A DNA stretch of 64,000 nucleotides. It comes from Candidatus Pandoraea novymonadis (GTDB taxonomy: Bacteria > Pseudomonadota > Gammaproteobacteria > Burkholderiales > Burkholderiaceae). The stretch spans positions 248,001 to 312,000 of the forward strand of contig NZ_MUHY01000001.1 of NCBI RefSeq assembly GCF_003004665.1, in the 5' to 3' direction. A program made the translations under genes and the position numbers. Under the pieces are notes generated by a model. The model saw nothing but the letters and a program-made list of their open reading frames with translations. It was not told the DNA's origin and made no database searches. This document shows positions 33,774 through 44,303 of this stretch, in pieces; within the stretch, counting starts at the first letter, position 1; every line of letters starts with the position of its first letter.

Positions 33774-34304
33774 TTACTTAGCACCATCACTGTTTAATTT
33801 TTTTAATACCTTGTCCGTGATATCAATACGTGGATTTACGTATACCGCTTCTTGTACGATTAAATCATATTTTTCCGTCTCAGCAATTTGTTTTATTACT
33901 TTATTTGCGCGCTCAAGAACTACCGCTAATTCTTGATTACGTCGTTGATTTAATTCTTCACGAAACTCTCGTTGTTTGCGTTGAAATTCTGTATTAAGAG
34001 TATCCAATTCCTTCTGGCGACGAAAATTTTCCGCATCAGATATTCCAGTAAATTTCTTATCAATATCATTAGACTTGCTTTTTAAATTTGCTGCAATATT
34101 CTGCAAGTCATGATCGCGCTTAGAAAATTCTATCTCTAACTTGCTTTGTGCGGCTTTAGCAGGTAATGATTCTCTTAAAATTTTATCAGAATTAACTGCG
34201 GCGATACGCGCTTCTTGGCCCCAAGTCGAAAATGTAGCACAATTAAGCAATATAATTGCTAACCCTCGCATAAAAAAAATATTAGTATTTTTCAATATAT
34301 TCAC
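33774..34304 (-). CDS. skp: Periplasmic chaperone Skp/OmpH
   Basis: Trimeric 'jellyfish' chaperone that escorts outer-membrane proteins to BamA. Up to 176 residues with a signal peptide (hydrophobic stretch [14 protein letters not shown], cleavage probably before QEARIAAVN) and a long charged coiled-coil (about 55-130) ending in [13 protein letters not shown]. The start is uncertain: GTG at 34304, TTG at 34295 and ATG at 34271 are in frame; AAGGG sits at good distance from the TTG, which I favour slightly. All give a workable signal peptide. Between bamA and lpxD, the standard place. Confidence 0.92.
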   Translation of the reverse strand: MNILKNTNIFFMRGLAIILLNCATFSTWGQEARIAAVNSDKILRESLPAKAAQSKLEIEFSKRDHDLQNIAANLKSKSNDIDKKFTGISDAENFRRQKELDTLNTEFQRKQREFREELNQRRNQELAVVLERANKVIKQIAETEKYDLIVQEAVYVNPRIDITDKVLKKLNSDGAK

Positions 34305-34344
34305 CCTTACAACAAAAATAGACCTTGACTAGATAGTGACATTA

Positions 34345-36648
34345 TTAAAATGATGTGCCTACTTGAAATTGTAATTTTTGATATTTATCACCAGGTTTTT
34401 TTATCAATGGGAATCCCATACTAATCTTGAATGGGCCGATTGGTGAAATCCACGACAAACCAAAACCATATGAATAACGCAAGTGATTGAACGTAATCGC
34501 TTTGCCATTGTCATAAACAGTGCCTCCATCCAAGAAGGTAAATACACGCAATGTACGATCATATCCTGTGCCTGGCAGTGGAAATGTTAATTCAACATTA
34601 CCGATCAACTTTGATGCGCCACCAATTGGATCGCTATTATCATCTTTCGGGCCCAATGAGCTTGGTTCATACCCGCGTACTGAACCGATACCGCCAGCGT
34701 AGTAATTCTTAAAAATTGGGAATGACTGACCATTCAATCCGTGACCATAACCAACTTCTCCGTTGAACGATACTGTAAAACCTCGATTTACCGGATAGAA
34801 GAATTGGTGGTTATAATAAGCTCGATAGTATTTTGTTGTTCCAATTGGCATACCGAATTCAATATTTGCTTTCTGATAACAACCTCGAGTTGGGATCAAC
34901 GCACTGTCACGAGAATCACGAGTCCAGCCTATCGTTAAAGGATAATCATTACTGATGTGACCATATTGACTAGAATAGTCGATATAACGTTGCGGCGTTG
35001 TACTATTATTCGCAAATTTCAATCGTGTCTGCTCGAAACCAAGTCCGAAAAATACAGTATCAACTTCGGAGAATGGCACACCAAACTTCAGATTACCACC
35101 GATCGCATTGATACGAAAATCACTACTAGTCGTCAACAGTAAAGGTTGATAAGTACGATAATAAACGTCGGTGATACGAGAGATGCCATCAATAGTAAAA
35201 TACGGATCAACCTGTGCTACTTGTAACGTTCGATAACTCTTACCTGTATTTACGTTCACCAATAAGCTGGTGCCAGAACCAAATACATTATCCTGACTGA
35301 TTCCTGCTTGCAAAATTACTTTGTCACTTGATGAAAATCCTGCTCCAATATTCATCGTGCCGGTTGGTTTTTCTGAAACCTTGATTTGTAAATCGATCTG
35401 ATCAGTCGAACCCGATACGGGTTCTATTATCACATCGACATCGGCAAAGTAGCCAAGACGGCTCACACGTTCTTTAGATAGCTTCAAACGGTCAGCATTA
35501 AACCATGAACTTTCTAGCAGGCGCATTTCCCGACGGATGACCTCGTCACGTGTGTGAGAGTTGCCAATGATGTTGATCTTGCGGACATAGACTCGCCGGC
35601 CTGGATCCACAGTCATTGTTAACTCCACATTATGATTTTCTCGATCCAGATTCGGCTGGGCAGTGACATTCGCAAAGGCAAAACCATAATTACCGAGCAA
35701 ATTTTTGATGGATTTTGTGCCTTCTTGTAGTTTCTTGAGAGAAAAGAAATCTCCAACCTTCAATTCGATTAATTTCTGGATTTGATCGTGTTTTCCTAGG
35801 GTCTCACCCAACAGATTCACAGCGCTTATCTTGTACCTTGGGCCTTCATACAAATTGATTGTGAGAAACATCTCACCTTTGTCGTTCGTGATCGACACAT
35901 CAGTTGATTCAATATTAAATTCAAGATAACCACGATTTAGGTAGAATAAACGGAGTTTTTCCAGATCACCATTTAATTTCTCTTTCGAATACAAGTCGTT
36001 TTTGGAATACCAAGACAGCCAATTGTTTGCTCCAAGCTCCATCTCTGAGAGAAGATTACTACTTGAAAAAATTTTATTACCTAAAAATTTAATGTCCTTG
36101 ATTTTAGCTTTTAGACCTTCTGTGACGTTGTATTGAATATATATGCGATTTTTCTCGAGTGGTGTAATGATTGTTTTTACTTCTACAGCATAGTAACCAC
36201 GTGCTAAATACTGTCGTTTTAATTCCTGTTCTGATTTTTCAAGTAGATTGCGATCGAAGGTTCTACCATCGCTTAGTCCAATGGAACGTAATGCATTCTT
36301 TAAAGCATCCTTATCAAATTCTTTAATCCCAAGAAAGTCGATAGTTGTGATCGAGGGACGTTCATGAACATTCAGGACGAGGATGTTATCTACAACGTCT
36401 ATACGTACATCCGAAAATAGGCCTGTGGCATAAAGAGAACGAATTGTTTCACCTCCATGATCCCCACTGAATACTTCACCTTGTTTAATCGGCAAATAGG
36501 AGAACAGGGTGCCGGGTTCGATCCGTTGCAAACCATTTACGTGAATATCTTTCACCACGAATGGTGCAATGGCACACGCCAAGAAACTATGGGTTGCCAG
36601 AATAGTAGCTGCTATACCCTTTAGAACAAGGTGATGTTTTTTTAACAA
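34345..36648 (-). CDS. bamA: Outer membrane assembly factor BamA
   Basis: Central beta-barrel of the BAM machine that inserts outer-membrane proteins. 767 residues: signal peptide (about 1-27), five POTRA domains (VKDIHVNGLQRIEPGTLFSYL starts POTRA1, core IHVNGLQRIEPGT), then a 16-strand barrel with the RGYEPSSLGP loop (VRGY/F motif) near residue 660 and a terminal Phe. Full length. The start codon is TTG with a GGGGA box eight bases upstream. In Burkholderia rseP lies between dxr and bamA; here only 232 non-coding bases separate them. Confidence 0.96.
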   Translation of the reverse strand: MLKKHHLVLKGIAATILATHSFLACAIAPFVVKDIHVNGLQRIEPGTLFSYLPIKQGEVFSGDHGGETIRSLYATGLFSDVRIDVVDNILVLNVHERPSITTIDFLGIKEFDKDALKNALRSIGLSDGRTFDRNLLEKSEQELKRQYLARGYYAVEVKTIITPLEKNRIYIQYNVTEGLKAKIKDIKFLGNKIFSSSNLLSEMELGANNWLSWYSKNDLYSKEKLNGDLEKLRLFYLNRGYLEFNIESTDVSITNDKGEMFLTINLYEGPRYKISAVNLLGETLGKHDQIQKLIELKVGDFFSLKKLQEGTKSIKNLLGNYGFAFANVTAQPNLDRENHNVELTMTVDPGRRVYVRKINIIGNSHTRDEVIRREMRLLESSWFNADRLKLSKERVSRLGYFADVDVIIEPVSGSTDQIDLQIKVSEKPTGTMNIGAGFSSSDKVILQAGISQDNVFGSGTSLLVNVNTGKSYRTLQVAQVDPYFTIDGISRITDVYYRTYQPLLLTTSSDFRINAIGGNLKFGVPFSEVDTVFFGLGFEQTRLKFANNSTTPQRYIDYSSQYGHISNDYPLTIGWTRDSRDSALIPTRGCYQKANIEFGMPIGTTKYYRAYYNHQFFYPVNRGFTVSFNGEVGYGHGLNGQSFPIFKNYYAGGIGSVRGYEPSSLGPKDDNSDPIGGASKLIGNVELTFPLPGTGYDRTLRVFTFLDGGTVYDNGKAITFNHLRYSYGFGLSWISPIGPFKISMGFPLIKKPGDKYQKLQFQVGTSF

Positions 36649-36880
36649 CTTGCTTTCCCCAAGAAACTATTTTACTAAAAGTGTGATGCTTACTGGGTGA
36701 TACATAAAAAATGTTATTAAGCAAAAGCTTTAACGGCTATCTGAAAAAATAGACGTGATGTGCTTAGAAGTTCACTCCTATAATCCAAGAAACTGTCGTA
36801 GTGACGAGCGCTTTGTGTCGATAATATAACATTCAAAACCAACATCCAAAATCGGAAAAAATAATCAATGTGCTGAGATG
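36649..36880. other. bamA/dxr gap where rseP is expected
   Basis: 232 bp without an ORF. The widespread order dxr-rseP-bamA is broken: there is no trace of the HEXXH/PDZ site-2 protease. The segment now probably supplies a promoter for bamA. Confidence 0.6.
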
Positions 36881-38092
36881 TTATGATGAACTTTGGGACA
36901 TCAGGCGAACAATACGAGTGTTCGCCATTGCTCGTGCCCGGCGGTCCGCATCCAATACATCATCCATAGATAATGCTGGCCCACTTGGGATAGTGTCTAA
37001 CACGTATTCGACTACTTCTGCGATGGCAGTAAAACGAATACGTCTCGCAAGAAAAGCCTCGACTGCAATTTCATTGGCAGCATTGAGTAATGCACCAGAG
37101 GTCCCTAAGTTCCGCAGTGCCTCGAAGGCTAACCGCAAACATGGGAAGTATCGCATATCAGGTGCTTCGAAGGTAAGTTTTCCGATTTCCGCGAGGTTGA
37201 GCTGTTTTACTCCAGAACTGATACGTTCGGGAAAGGCAAGCGCATGTGCAATTGGTGTACGCATATCAGGATTTCCGAGTTGTGCGAGCATTGATCCATC
37301 AGTATACGAGACCATTGAATGAATCACACTCTGTGGATGTATTAATACCTCGATACGTTCAGCTGGTACACCAAAAAGCCAATATGCTTCAATAACTTCT
37401 AATCCTTTATTCATCATATTGGCGGAATCAACAGAAATTTTACGTCCCATCACCCAATTTGGATGAGCACAAGCTTCATCTGGTGTAATCTTATCAAGAG
37501 AGCTGAGTTTTCGATCTCGAAAGGGACCTCCAGATGCTGTCAACACTAGCCGTTCAACGCTTGCCATTTTTGGTTGTATACCTGTATTTATCGAGCTCTG
37601 ATGAGGTAGACATTGGAAAATGGCATTGTGCTCGCTATCGAGTGGCAACAGCATAGCACCGGCCCGTTCTACGGCAGCCATAAAAATCGCGCCGGATAGA
37701 ACAAGTGCCTCTTTATTTGCAAGTAGAATACGTTTGCCTGCTTTTGCCGCTGCCATTGTGGAACCAAGGCCTGCAGCACCAACAATAGCTGCAACTACAG
37801 TATCGGCTTCCGTCGTGCAGGCAATTTCGACCAATGCTCCTGGGCCGTGCCAAACTTCTGTTCTAGAAAGTCCTGCCTTTTTCAAACGTTTGGATAACAT
37901 GTCAGCACCTACAGCATTTTCCACCACTGTAATTGAAGGTCGATGTATAAGGCACTGTTTAAATAGAAGATCGATGTTTCGGTGTGCAGATAAAGCATGT
38001 ACTTTGAACTGCTCAGGATGACGGCTAATTACATCTAATGTATTGACCCCAATCGATCCAGTCGAACCTAGGATAACAACATGTTTCTTCAT
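36881..38092 (-). CDS. dxr: 1-deoxy-D-xylulose 5-phosphate reductoisomerase
   Basis: Second step of the MEP isoprenoid pathway, giving undecaprenyl and ubiquinone side chains. 403 residues. NADPH loop [14 protein letters not shown] (7-20), [11 protein letters not shown] with metal/substrate residues, [34 protein letters not shown] and the MVSYTDGS region are intact. Operon with cdsA (three bases apart). Confidence 0.97.
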   Translation of the reverse strand: MKKHVVILGSTGSIGVNTLDVISRHPEQFKVHALSAHRNIDLLFKQCLIHRPSITVVENAVGADMLSKRLKKAGLSRTEVWHGPGALVEIACTTEADTVVAAIVGAAGLGSTMAAAKAGKRILLANKEALVLSGAIFMAAVERAGAMLLPLDSEHNAIFQCLPHQSSINTGIQPKMASVERLVLTASGGPFRDRKLSSLDKITPDEACAHPNWVMGRKISVDSANMMNKGLEVIEAYWLFGVPAERIEVLIHPQSVIHSMVSYTDGSMLAQLGNPDMRTPIAHALAFPERISSGVKQLNLAEIGKLTFEAPDMRYFPCLRLAFEALRNLGTSGALLNAANEIAVEAFLARRIRFTAIAEVVEYVLDTIPSGPALSMDDVLDADRRARAMANTRIVRLMSQSSS

Positions 38093-38095
38093 AAA

Positions 38096-38905
38096 TCAGA
38101 TAAACGCCATGGCAAGGGGCAAGACGGGTAGTAAAGCATCAAAACGATCTAGAACACCCCCATGTCCCGGCAGTAGTTTCCCTGAATCTTTCACGCCGGC
38201 TTGACGCTTTAAGTTCGATTCGAAAAGATCTCCAACAACACTAAAAAAAATTAGTAAGGTTAGTAAGAATACACCGTTTATTAAACCAACTGTATCACGT
38301 AAATGAGTAAAGATTGTCGGCGCTGTTATTCCACACTTTAATGAGAGTGCTGCGACAATAAGTACTAAGAGCCAGCCACCTATGGCCCCTTCCCAGGATT
38401 TACCTGGACTAATCGATGGCGCCAATTTATACCGACCAAATGAACGACCCGAAAAATAAGCCCCCGTATCGGCAATCCAAACGATGATAAGTACAGATAA
38501 TAAAAATATGACGCCTTTCTCACGTGCTAAACAGAGAGCCTGCCATGTGCCAATTAATACGACTGGTCCTGATATAAACAACAATACATGCCACAATCCG
38601 GTATTTCTTGGTTTGCGTGCTAACGCATAAAGACCTGCAAAGGTCCAAAATAGCACGGCAGGTCTAATCCAGATATGACTGAGTGTTAAATTACTGGTCC
38701 AAGTGAATGTTATGCCAGCAGTAATCAGTGTGACATACAGTGCGGTACAGAATTTTTTTAAAGCTATAAGGCGCCCCCACTCCCAACCTCCAGCAATAAC
38801 GACAACAGCACCGAACAGAAAAAAATTTTCTTTCGTACCAAGAAAAATGATCGGTAAGGATATAAGGAACAATACGATCGTGGTAATAACTCGTGTTTTC
38901 AGCAT
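38096..38905 (-). CDS. cdsA: Phosphatidate cytidylyltransferase
   Basis: Makes CDP-diacylglycerol, precursor of all phospholipids, in the inner membrane. 269 residues with about seven transmembrane helices and the C-terminal CDP-alcohol signature KDSGKLLPGHGGVLDRFD (near 237-254); the upstream SPGKSWEGAIGG loop is also conserved. Its ATG overlaps the uppS stop by one base (TAATG). Confidence 0.96.
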   Translation of the reverse strand: MLKTRVITTIVLFLISLPIIFLGTKENFFLFGAVVVIAGGWEWGRLIALKKFCTALYVTLITAGITFTWTSNLTLSHIWIRPAVLFWTFAGLYALARKPRNTGLWHVLLFISGPVVLIGTWQALCLAREKGVIFLLSVLIIVWIADTGAYFSGRSFGRYKLAPSISPGKSWEGAIGGWLLVLIVAALSLKCGITAPTIFTHLRDTVGLINGVFLLTLLIFFSVVGDLFESNLKRQAGVKDSGKLLPGHGGVLDRFDALLPVLPLAMAFI

Positions 38906-39693
38906 TAGAAAAGATGTCCAGAATTGGGGCGAACTTGTGCGCTGGTACGACCAAAACGTCGTTCACGTTTTTGGTATTCAGAAATCGCTAAATCGAGCAT
39001 TTCTGCATCAAAGTCTGGCCAGAATTTATCAGTGAAATAGAACTCAGTATATGCGAGTTGCCATAGCAAAAAATTGCTGATTCTCTTTTCCCCACCTGTG
39101 CGAATAAACAAATCTGGTTCCGGAGCATATACCATACTAAGATGTGGCGCGAGATCAGCTTCTTTAAACGGTGAAGCGAATGCTGTTGGTCCTAAAAGAA
39201 GACGCTCAAAGGCAAGTTTCTGAGCAGCCTGAAGGATATCCCAACGCCCACCGTAATTTGCTGCAATCGTTAATGTTAAGCGCTGATGAGTTTCTGTACG
39301 CGCCTCTGCTGCACGAACCAATTCCTGAATACGCGGCTCGAAAGCATCGAAAGCATCGAGTGCGCCGATGACACGTAATCTGATTTCACTCTCATGAAGC
39401 TTATCAATCTCTCTCTCAAGTGCGGATATAAATAATCTCATTAGAAATGACACTTCTTCATTGGGACGACGCCAGTTCTCTGAACTAAACGCGAATAGTG
39501 TAAGATATTCCACACCTCGTTGTACGCATGCATCTACAATGTTTCGCACAGCATCAAGACCACGTACATGACCAGCCACACGAGGAAGTTTTCTGTGAGC
39601 CGCCCAACGTCCATTACCATCCATTACAATGGCAATATGCCGGGGAACCTCACCAGTTTGAGGAGTGGTCAGCGTCGAGCTAAAGAAGGCCAT
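38905..39693 (-). CDS. uppS: Undecaprenyl diphosphate synthase
   Basis: Extends farnesyl diphosphate to the C55 carrier lipid for peptidoglycan. 262 residues. Catalytic Asp in VMDGNGRWA (near 23-31), [19 protein letters not shown] and the C-terminal [21 protein letters not shown] (core [11 protein letters not shown]) are intact. Coupled to cdsA. Confidence 0.97.
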   Translation of the reverse strand: MAFFSSTLTTPQTGEVPRHIAIVMDGNGRWAAHRKLPRVAGHVRGLDAVRNIVDACVQRGVEYLTLFAFSSENWRRPNEEVSFLMRLFISALEREIDKLHESEIRLRVIGALDAFDAFEPRIQELVRAAEARTETHQRLTLTIAANYGGRWDILQAAQKLAFERLLLGPTAFASPFKEADLAPHLSMVYAPEPDLFIRTGGEKRISNFLLWQLAYTEFYFTDKFWPDFDAEMLDLAISEYQKRERRFGRTSAQVRPNSGHLF

Positions 39694-39747
39694 TGCAGAA
39701 CATTTCCTGAAAAATCAGTCAAAAAGCATTCGATTGGCCTCAATAGC

Positions 39748-40308
39748 TTAAAGCGTCATTAGTTCAACTTCTTTCGCTTCAGTAAGTTTTTCGATTTCAG
39801 CAACAAACTTGTCTGTTAACTTTTGAACGTCATCACTAGCACGCCGCTCAGCATCTTCAGAAGCTTCTTTGTCCTTAACTATTTTTTTGAGTGTATCATT
39901 TGCTTCACGACGCAAGCTACGAATAGATACTTTGGCTGCTTCTGCTTCTTGCTTTACGACTCTCGTTAGCTCGCGACGCCGCTCTTCCGTTAACATTGGC
40001 ATTGGGACACGAATTAAAGTACCCTCTGCTGTCGGATTCAAACCCAAGTTGGCATCGCGAATAGCTTTTTGGATTACATTTACCATCTTTTTTTCCCATG
40101 GCTGCACAGAGATAGTACGAGCGTCTAGAAGTGTCACATTCGCCGTTTGCGGAATTGGCAACATGGAACCATAGTAATCAACGTGTACATGGTCGAGTAA
40201 ACCAATATGTGCACGTCCTGTACGAATTTTTCCAAGATCCATCTTGAATGACTCGATCGACTTTAGCATTTTTTGTTCTATATTCTTTTTAACGTCAAAA
40301 ACAGTCAT
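39748..40308 (-). CDS. frr: Ribosome recycling factor
   Basis: Splits post-termination ribosomes with EF-G. 186 residues: three-helix bundle with inserted small domain. [46 protein letters not shown] and VRSIRR-like [11 protein letters not shown] are family hallmarks. Located between pyrH and uppS, as in most proteobacteria. Confidence 0.97.
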   Translation of the reverse strand: MTVFDVKKNIEQKMLKSIESFKMDLGKIRTGRAHIGLLDHVHVDYYGSMLPIPQTANVTLLDARTISVQPWEKKMVNVIQKAIRDANLGLNPTAEGTLIRVPMPMLTEERRRELTRVVKQEAEAAKVSIRSLRREANDTLKKIVKDKEASEDAERRASDDVQKLTDKFVAEIEKLTEAKEVELMTL

Positions 40309-40414
40309 GACCTCACCCCAAAAACCTTATATAGTAAGACGCAAATAGAAACCACCGCTAGGAAAATCAATGGTAGGTACGGTACATATCACATTTCATG
40401 CACTATTGGAGCTC

Positions 40415-41128
40415 TCAAACGTGGATTAGAGTTCCTTCATCTTCACCCAGAATCACCTGTTTGAGCGCGCCTGGTTTCACGATCGAAAAGACACGCACAG
40501 GCATTTTTTGATCACGACACAATGCAAATGCTGTGGCATCCATCACCTGTAAGTTTTTAGAAATCGCCTCATCGAAGCTGATAGTTTGGTAACGAATAGC
40601 GGATGGTTTTTTCTTCGGATCATCGGAATAAACACCGTCAACTTTAGTAGCCTTTAAAACTACCTCAGCCCCAACTTCTGAGCCACGTAAAGCTGCTGCA
40701 GTATCGGTGGTAAAGAATGGATTGCCTGTACCAGCGGTGAAGATTACCACCTTTCCTTCCTCTAATTGACGAATAGCACGAGGTCGAATATAAGGTTCAA
40801 CAACCTGATCCATACGGAGAGCAGATTGTACTCGTGCTTCAATACCAGCATGTCGCATCGCATCTTGCAGCGCAAGTGCATTCATCATAGTGGCGAGCAT
40901 TCCCATATAGTCAGCGGTAGCACGATCCATACCGGCAGCACCTCCAGCAACTCCACGAAAAATATTACCCCCACCAATAACGACTGCTAGTTGTGAACCT
41001 AACCGAATGACTTCAGCTATATCGGTGACGATGCGCTCAATTGTTCCACGATTGATACCGAATGGATCGCTTCCCATAAGGGCTTCACCCGAAAGTTTAA
41101 GAAGTACGCGTTTGTAAGCGATTGACAT
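40415..41128 (-). CDS. pyrH: Uridylate kinase
   Basis: Phosphorylates UMP to UDP; hexameric amino-acid-kinase fold. 237 residues from the ATG at 41128, which has AAGGA eight bases upstream and matches the family start ([17 protein letters not shown]); the frame continues open further upstream but those residues are not part of the family. [41 protein letters not shown] (core [10 protein letters not shown]) and [15 protein letters not shown] motifs are present. Confidence 0.96.
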   Translation of the reverse strand: MSIAYKRVLLKLSGEALMGSDPFGINRGTIERIVTDIAEVIRLGSQLAVVIGGGNIFRGVAGGAAGMDRATADYMGMLATMMNALALQDAMRHAGIEARVQSALRMDQVVEPYIRPRAIRQLEEGKVVIFTAGTGNPFFTTDTAAALRGSEVGAEVVLKATKVDGVYSDDPKKKPSAIRYQTISFDEAISKNLQVMDATAFALCRDQKMPVRVFSIVKPGALKQVILGEDEGTLIHV

Positions 41129-41229
41129 GTTACAGTCCTTATAAATCTTTGGGTGAGCCAAGCAGTACGTGTTTTGGTTAAATAAAGACGAAAGAGACAC
41201 CCTCTTATATAACAAGTGCGGAGTGTATT

Positions 41230-42105
41230 TTACAGTTTTCTCGCGGCTGCTACTTGCGCAGCCACTTCTGCCGCAAAATTATCTTGCTTTTTCTCAATGC
41301 CCTCTCCCACCACGAACATCGTGAAAGCGTTCACATTTGTATTTGTAGATTTCAGCATTTGTTCAACCGATTGCTTATCACTTTTAACAAAAGTTTGATT
41401 AAGCAGTGAAACCTCCTTGAGGAACTTATCTACACTGCCATCCACTATTTTTGTGACGATTTCATCTGGTTTTCCAGATTCCATAGCTTTTTTTAGTGCC
41501 ACTTTACGTTCTTTTTCGATCAAATCAACAGGCACTTGTTCTATTGACAATGCAATCGGTTTCATAGCGGCGATGTGCATGGCAAGGTCTTTGCCTACTT
41601 GTTCATTAGCACCTTCGTACTCAACGATTACACCAATACGTTTATCGTGAAGATAAACAGCTAGCTTACCGTTCACGGCATAGCGTTGGAAACGGCGGAT
41701 ACTGATATTCTCACCAATTTTCGCAATCAATTCTCTACAAATTTGCTCGACGGTTTTATTTTCGAACACTAGTGTATTTAGTTCATTCAGATCGGTAGGA
41801 TTTTCGGTAGCCACGAGCTTAGCGACACTAGAGGCAAATCTCAGAAAATCATCATTTTTGGCAACGAAGTCTGTTTCGCAGTTAAGTTCGACCAAGGCTC
41901 CTGTGTTGCCTTCCATGAAGGCCGCTACTACACCCTCGGCAGTCACGCGGCTTGCGCATGGCTTGCTGCCTAGTCTTACTCGAAGAATTTCTTCAGCGCG
42001 ATCGATGTTACCGTCGGCTTCTGTTAGTGCCCTCTTGCACTCCATCATCGGCGCATCAGTTTTGGCGCGCAGTCTCCCGACCATCGCTGCAGTAATTGCC
42101 GGCAT
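41230..42105 (-). CDS. tsf: Elongation factor Ts
   Basis: Guanine-nucleotide exchange factor for EF-Tu. 291 residues. N-terminal UBA-like domain with [19 protein letters not shown] (core [10 protein letters not shown]), then the TDFV motif ([12 protein letters not shown]) that contacts EF-Tu, two alpha/beta subdomains and a coiled-coil. AAGGAG box upstream of the ATG. Directly follows rpsB. Confidence 0.97.
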   Translation of the reverse strand: MPAITAAMVGRLRAKTDAPMMECKRALTEADGNIDRAEEILRVRLGSKPCASRVTAEGVVAAFMEGNTGALVELNCETDFVAKNDDFLRFASSVAKLVATENPTDLNELNTLVFENKTVEQICRELIAKIGENISIRRFQRYAVNGKLAVYLHDKRIGVIVEYEGANEQVGKDLAMHIAAMKPIALSIEQVPVDLIEKERKVALKKAMESGKPDEIVTKIVDGSVDKFLKEVSLLNQTFVKSDKQSVEQMLKSTNTNVNAFTMFVVGEGIEKKQDNFAAEVAAQVAAARKL

Positions 42106-42241
42106 CTTTTAAACTCCTTACTATAATAGTATATCTAATGCTATACAGCCAGGCGAAACTCCAATATTCGAATCCAAGACATTCGACGCATGACTTGAAA
42201 AATGGGGCTATTGGCAGCCCCTTTCGTTAATTGACAATTGC

Positions 42242-42994
42242 TTAAATTTCATCTTTTATTTCAACGAAATCATCATCATGGTCCTCACGCAAGATTTTGA
42301 TGAGGTCTTGACCTGCATTTGCGCGACCTTCCAAAATTGCATCCGCCATACCTTGAACATATAGAGTTATTGCTTTACTTGAATCGTCATTACCCGGGAT
42401 GATGTAGTCGACCCCATCAGGTGAGTGGTTCGTATCGACTACAGCGATTACCGGAATCCCCAACTTATTAGCTTCGGTAATCGCAATTTTGTGGTAACCA
42501 ACGTCAACTATAAAAATAGCATCGGGCATTCCACTCATTTCTTTTACACCACCGATGGATTTTTCAAGCTTAGACATTTCACGATCGAACATCAATGCTT
42601 CTTTCTTACTCATGCGAGTTTGCTCACCGGCCTCGAGAGCTTGCTCCATGCTTTTCAATTTCTTGATGGATGATTTTAAAGTTTTAAAATTGGTTAGCAT
42701 GCCCCCTAACCAACGGTTGTTGACATAAGGCTGACTCACCCGCAATGCAGATTCAGCTATAATGTCCCTTGCTTGACGCTTGGTACCAACGAACAGGATG
42801 GTGCCCTGATTAGCAGCCAGTTGACGCACATATTTCTGTGCGTCCTCGAACATCGGCAAGGTCTTTTCAAGATTGATAATATGAATTTTATTGCGATGAC
42901 CAAAAATGAATGGAGCCATTTTTGGGTTCCAAAAACGTGTCTGGTGTCCGAAATGGACACCAGCTTCCAGCATCTTTCGCATTGTGACTGACAT
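42242..42994 (-). CDS. rpsB: 30S ribosomal protein S2
   Basis: Primary 30S protein, bound last with S1's help. 250 residues. Conserved [18 protein letters not shown] (core [15 protein letters not shown]), [22 protein letters not shown] and the C-terminal [19 protein letters not shown] are present, with an acidic tail. GGAG box before the ATG. A structured leader precedes it. Confidence 0.97.
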   Translation of the reverse strand: MSVTMRKMLEAGVHFGHQTRFWNPKMAPFIFGHRNKIHIINLEKTLPMFEDAQKYVRQLAANQGTILFVGTKRQARDIIAESALRVSQPYVNNRWLGGMLTNFKTLKSSIKKLKSMEQALEAGEQTRMSKKEALMFDREMSKLEKSIGGVKEMSGMPDAIFIVDVGYHKIAITEANKLGIPVIAVVDTNHSPDGVDYIIPGNDDSSKAITLYVQGMADAILEGRANAGQDLIKILREDHDDDFVEIKDEI

Positions 42995-43022
42995 ATAATT
43001 TCTCCAATAGGGTTAGGTCTTA

Positions 43023-43065
43023 GGCCGACTGCAATGTATGAAAAACCACCCTTGGTGCGACGGCC
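43023..43065 (-). promoter_or_regulatory. Structured leader of rpsB (candidate S2 autoregulatory element)
   Basis: On the minus strand, GGCCG (43061-43065) can pair with CGGCC (43023-43027), enclosing an inner hairpin CACC-AAG-GGTG (43047-43057). It lies about 30 nt before the rpsB ATG, in an otherwise AT-rich spacer, so the GC-rich block stands out. S2 autoregulates the rpsB-tsf operon through its leader in E. coli and other proteobacteria; equivalence here is inferred from position and pairing. Confidence 0.5.
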
Positions 43066-43402
43066 CGTAATTTTCTCATTCTGAGATTCTCTTTACTAAT
43101 ACTCACCTAGCTAGACATTAGTTCTACCCACACCGATCATCCCTTATCATCTATCTGATATAAGTCATCTAAAATGACTGATTCGAATGTTAAGACGAAA
43201 AGATAGGTGAAATTGGAAAAAAACTAACCTTGGCCTAACAGAAGATGATAGCATCCATATAGTACAATATTCAAGTCAGGGAATATGTTCAAAATCGCAT
43301 CGACATGACATTACTCGATTTTTTAAACTATTTATGTATGAACCGATCTCCATTAAAATCCAACGAAGATCATAGAGGATGTTTCCACTAAATAATTGGA
43401 AT

Positions 43403-43434
43403 TTCCCTAAATTTAGGGAACAAGCATTAAATGC
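43403..43434. repeat. Two adjacent palindromes upstream of map
   Basis: TTCCCTAAA is followed at once by its complement (43403-43420, 18 bp), and three bases on GCATT-A-AATGC forms a second palindrome (43424-43434). They lie 70-100 bp before the map start and could be an operator or stacked hairpins in the leader. Confidence 0.55.
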
Positions 43435-43505
43435 TATTTATAAAGAGCCAAGTTTAAGTTTTCATGTGACAATCATAAATCGCCTAGTAGAAAATTAGAT
43501 TTGTA

Positions 43506-44303
43506 ATGGCCGTTACCATAAAGAATGCCTACGAGATTGGAATGATGCGTGTTGCTTGCCGGTTGGCTAGCGAAGTGCTTGATTTCATCACCCCATATGT
43601 TTGTGCTGGGATAAGCACTGGTGAATTGGATCGCCTGTGTCACGAATATATGATTAAAAAACAGAAAACTATTCCAGCGCCTTTGCATTACCAACCGCCA
43701 GGCTACCCACCGTACCCAAAAGCTACTTGCATTTCTGTCAATGACACCATCTGTCACGGCATTCCTGGCGAGAAGGTTCTCAAAATAGGTGATTCACTGA
43801 ATATCGATATTACCGTGATCAAAGATGGATATTATGGTGATACAAGCCGCATGTTTATCGTTGGCGAAGGATCGATTCTTACCAAACGTCTCATACAAGT
43901 AACTTTTGAGTGTATGTGGCTAGGAATTGCTCAAGTTAAAAAAGGTGCATACGTTGGTGACATTGGTCATGCTATTCAGACATATGCAGAGGCACAAGGA
44001 TATAGCGTGGTGCGAGAATATTGCGGCCACGGCATAGGTAAGGTGTTCCATGAAGATCCTCAAATTTTGCATTATGGCCGCCCTAACACTGGATTAAAGC
44101 TTCAGGCTGGTATGATATTTACGATTGAACCAATGATTAACGCTGGAAAATGTGATTCCCGAACGATGCCTGACCGATGGACTGTAAAAACCCGTGATCG
44201 CAGCTTGTCAGCGCAGTGGGAGCATACGGTTTTAGTAACGGAAACTGGATATGAAGTTCTTACCGTTTCTGCTAACACACAAAAACCACCAGATAATCAT
44301 TGA
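43506..44303 (+). CDS. map: Methionine aminopeptidase type I
   Basis: Removes initiator Met. 265 residues. The five metal ligands are in place: Asp in NIDITVIKDG, Asp in GDTSRMF, His in CGHGIGKVFHEDP, Glu in TIEPMIN and Glu in QWEHTVLVTE. The substrate loop HGIPG is present. In most beta- and gammaproteobacteria glnD follows map; it is absent here. Confidence 0.97.
   Translation: MAVTIKNAYEIGMMRVACRLASEVLDFITPYVCAGISTGELDRLCHEYMIKKQKTIPAPLHYQPPGYPPYPKATCISVNDTICHGIPGEKVLKIGDSLNIDITVIKDGYYGDTSRMFIVGEGSILTKRLIQVTFECMWLGIAQVKKGAYVGDIGHAIQTYAEAQGYSVVREYCGHGIGKVFHEDPQILHYGRPNTGLKLQAGMIFTIEPMINAGKCDSRTMPDRWTVKTRDRSLSAQWEHTVLVTETGYEVLTVSANTQKPPDNH

Larger units (their letters stand above)
42995..43505. 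other. Divergent rpsB/map intergenic region
   Basis: About 510 bp. The half next to rpsB carries the structured leader; the half next to map carries an 18-bp perfect palindrome and a second short palindrome. No ORF of note. Confidence 0.5.
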
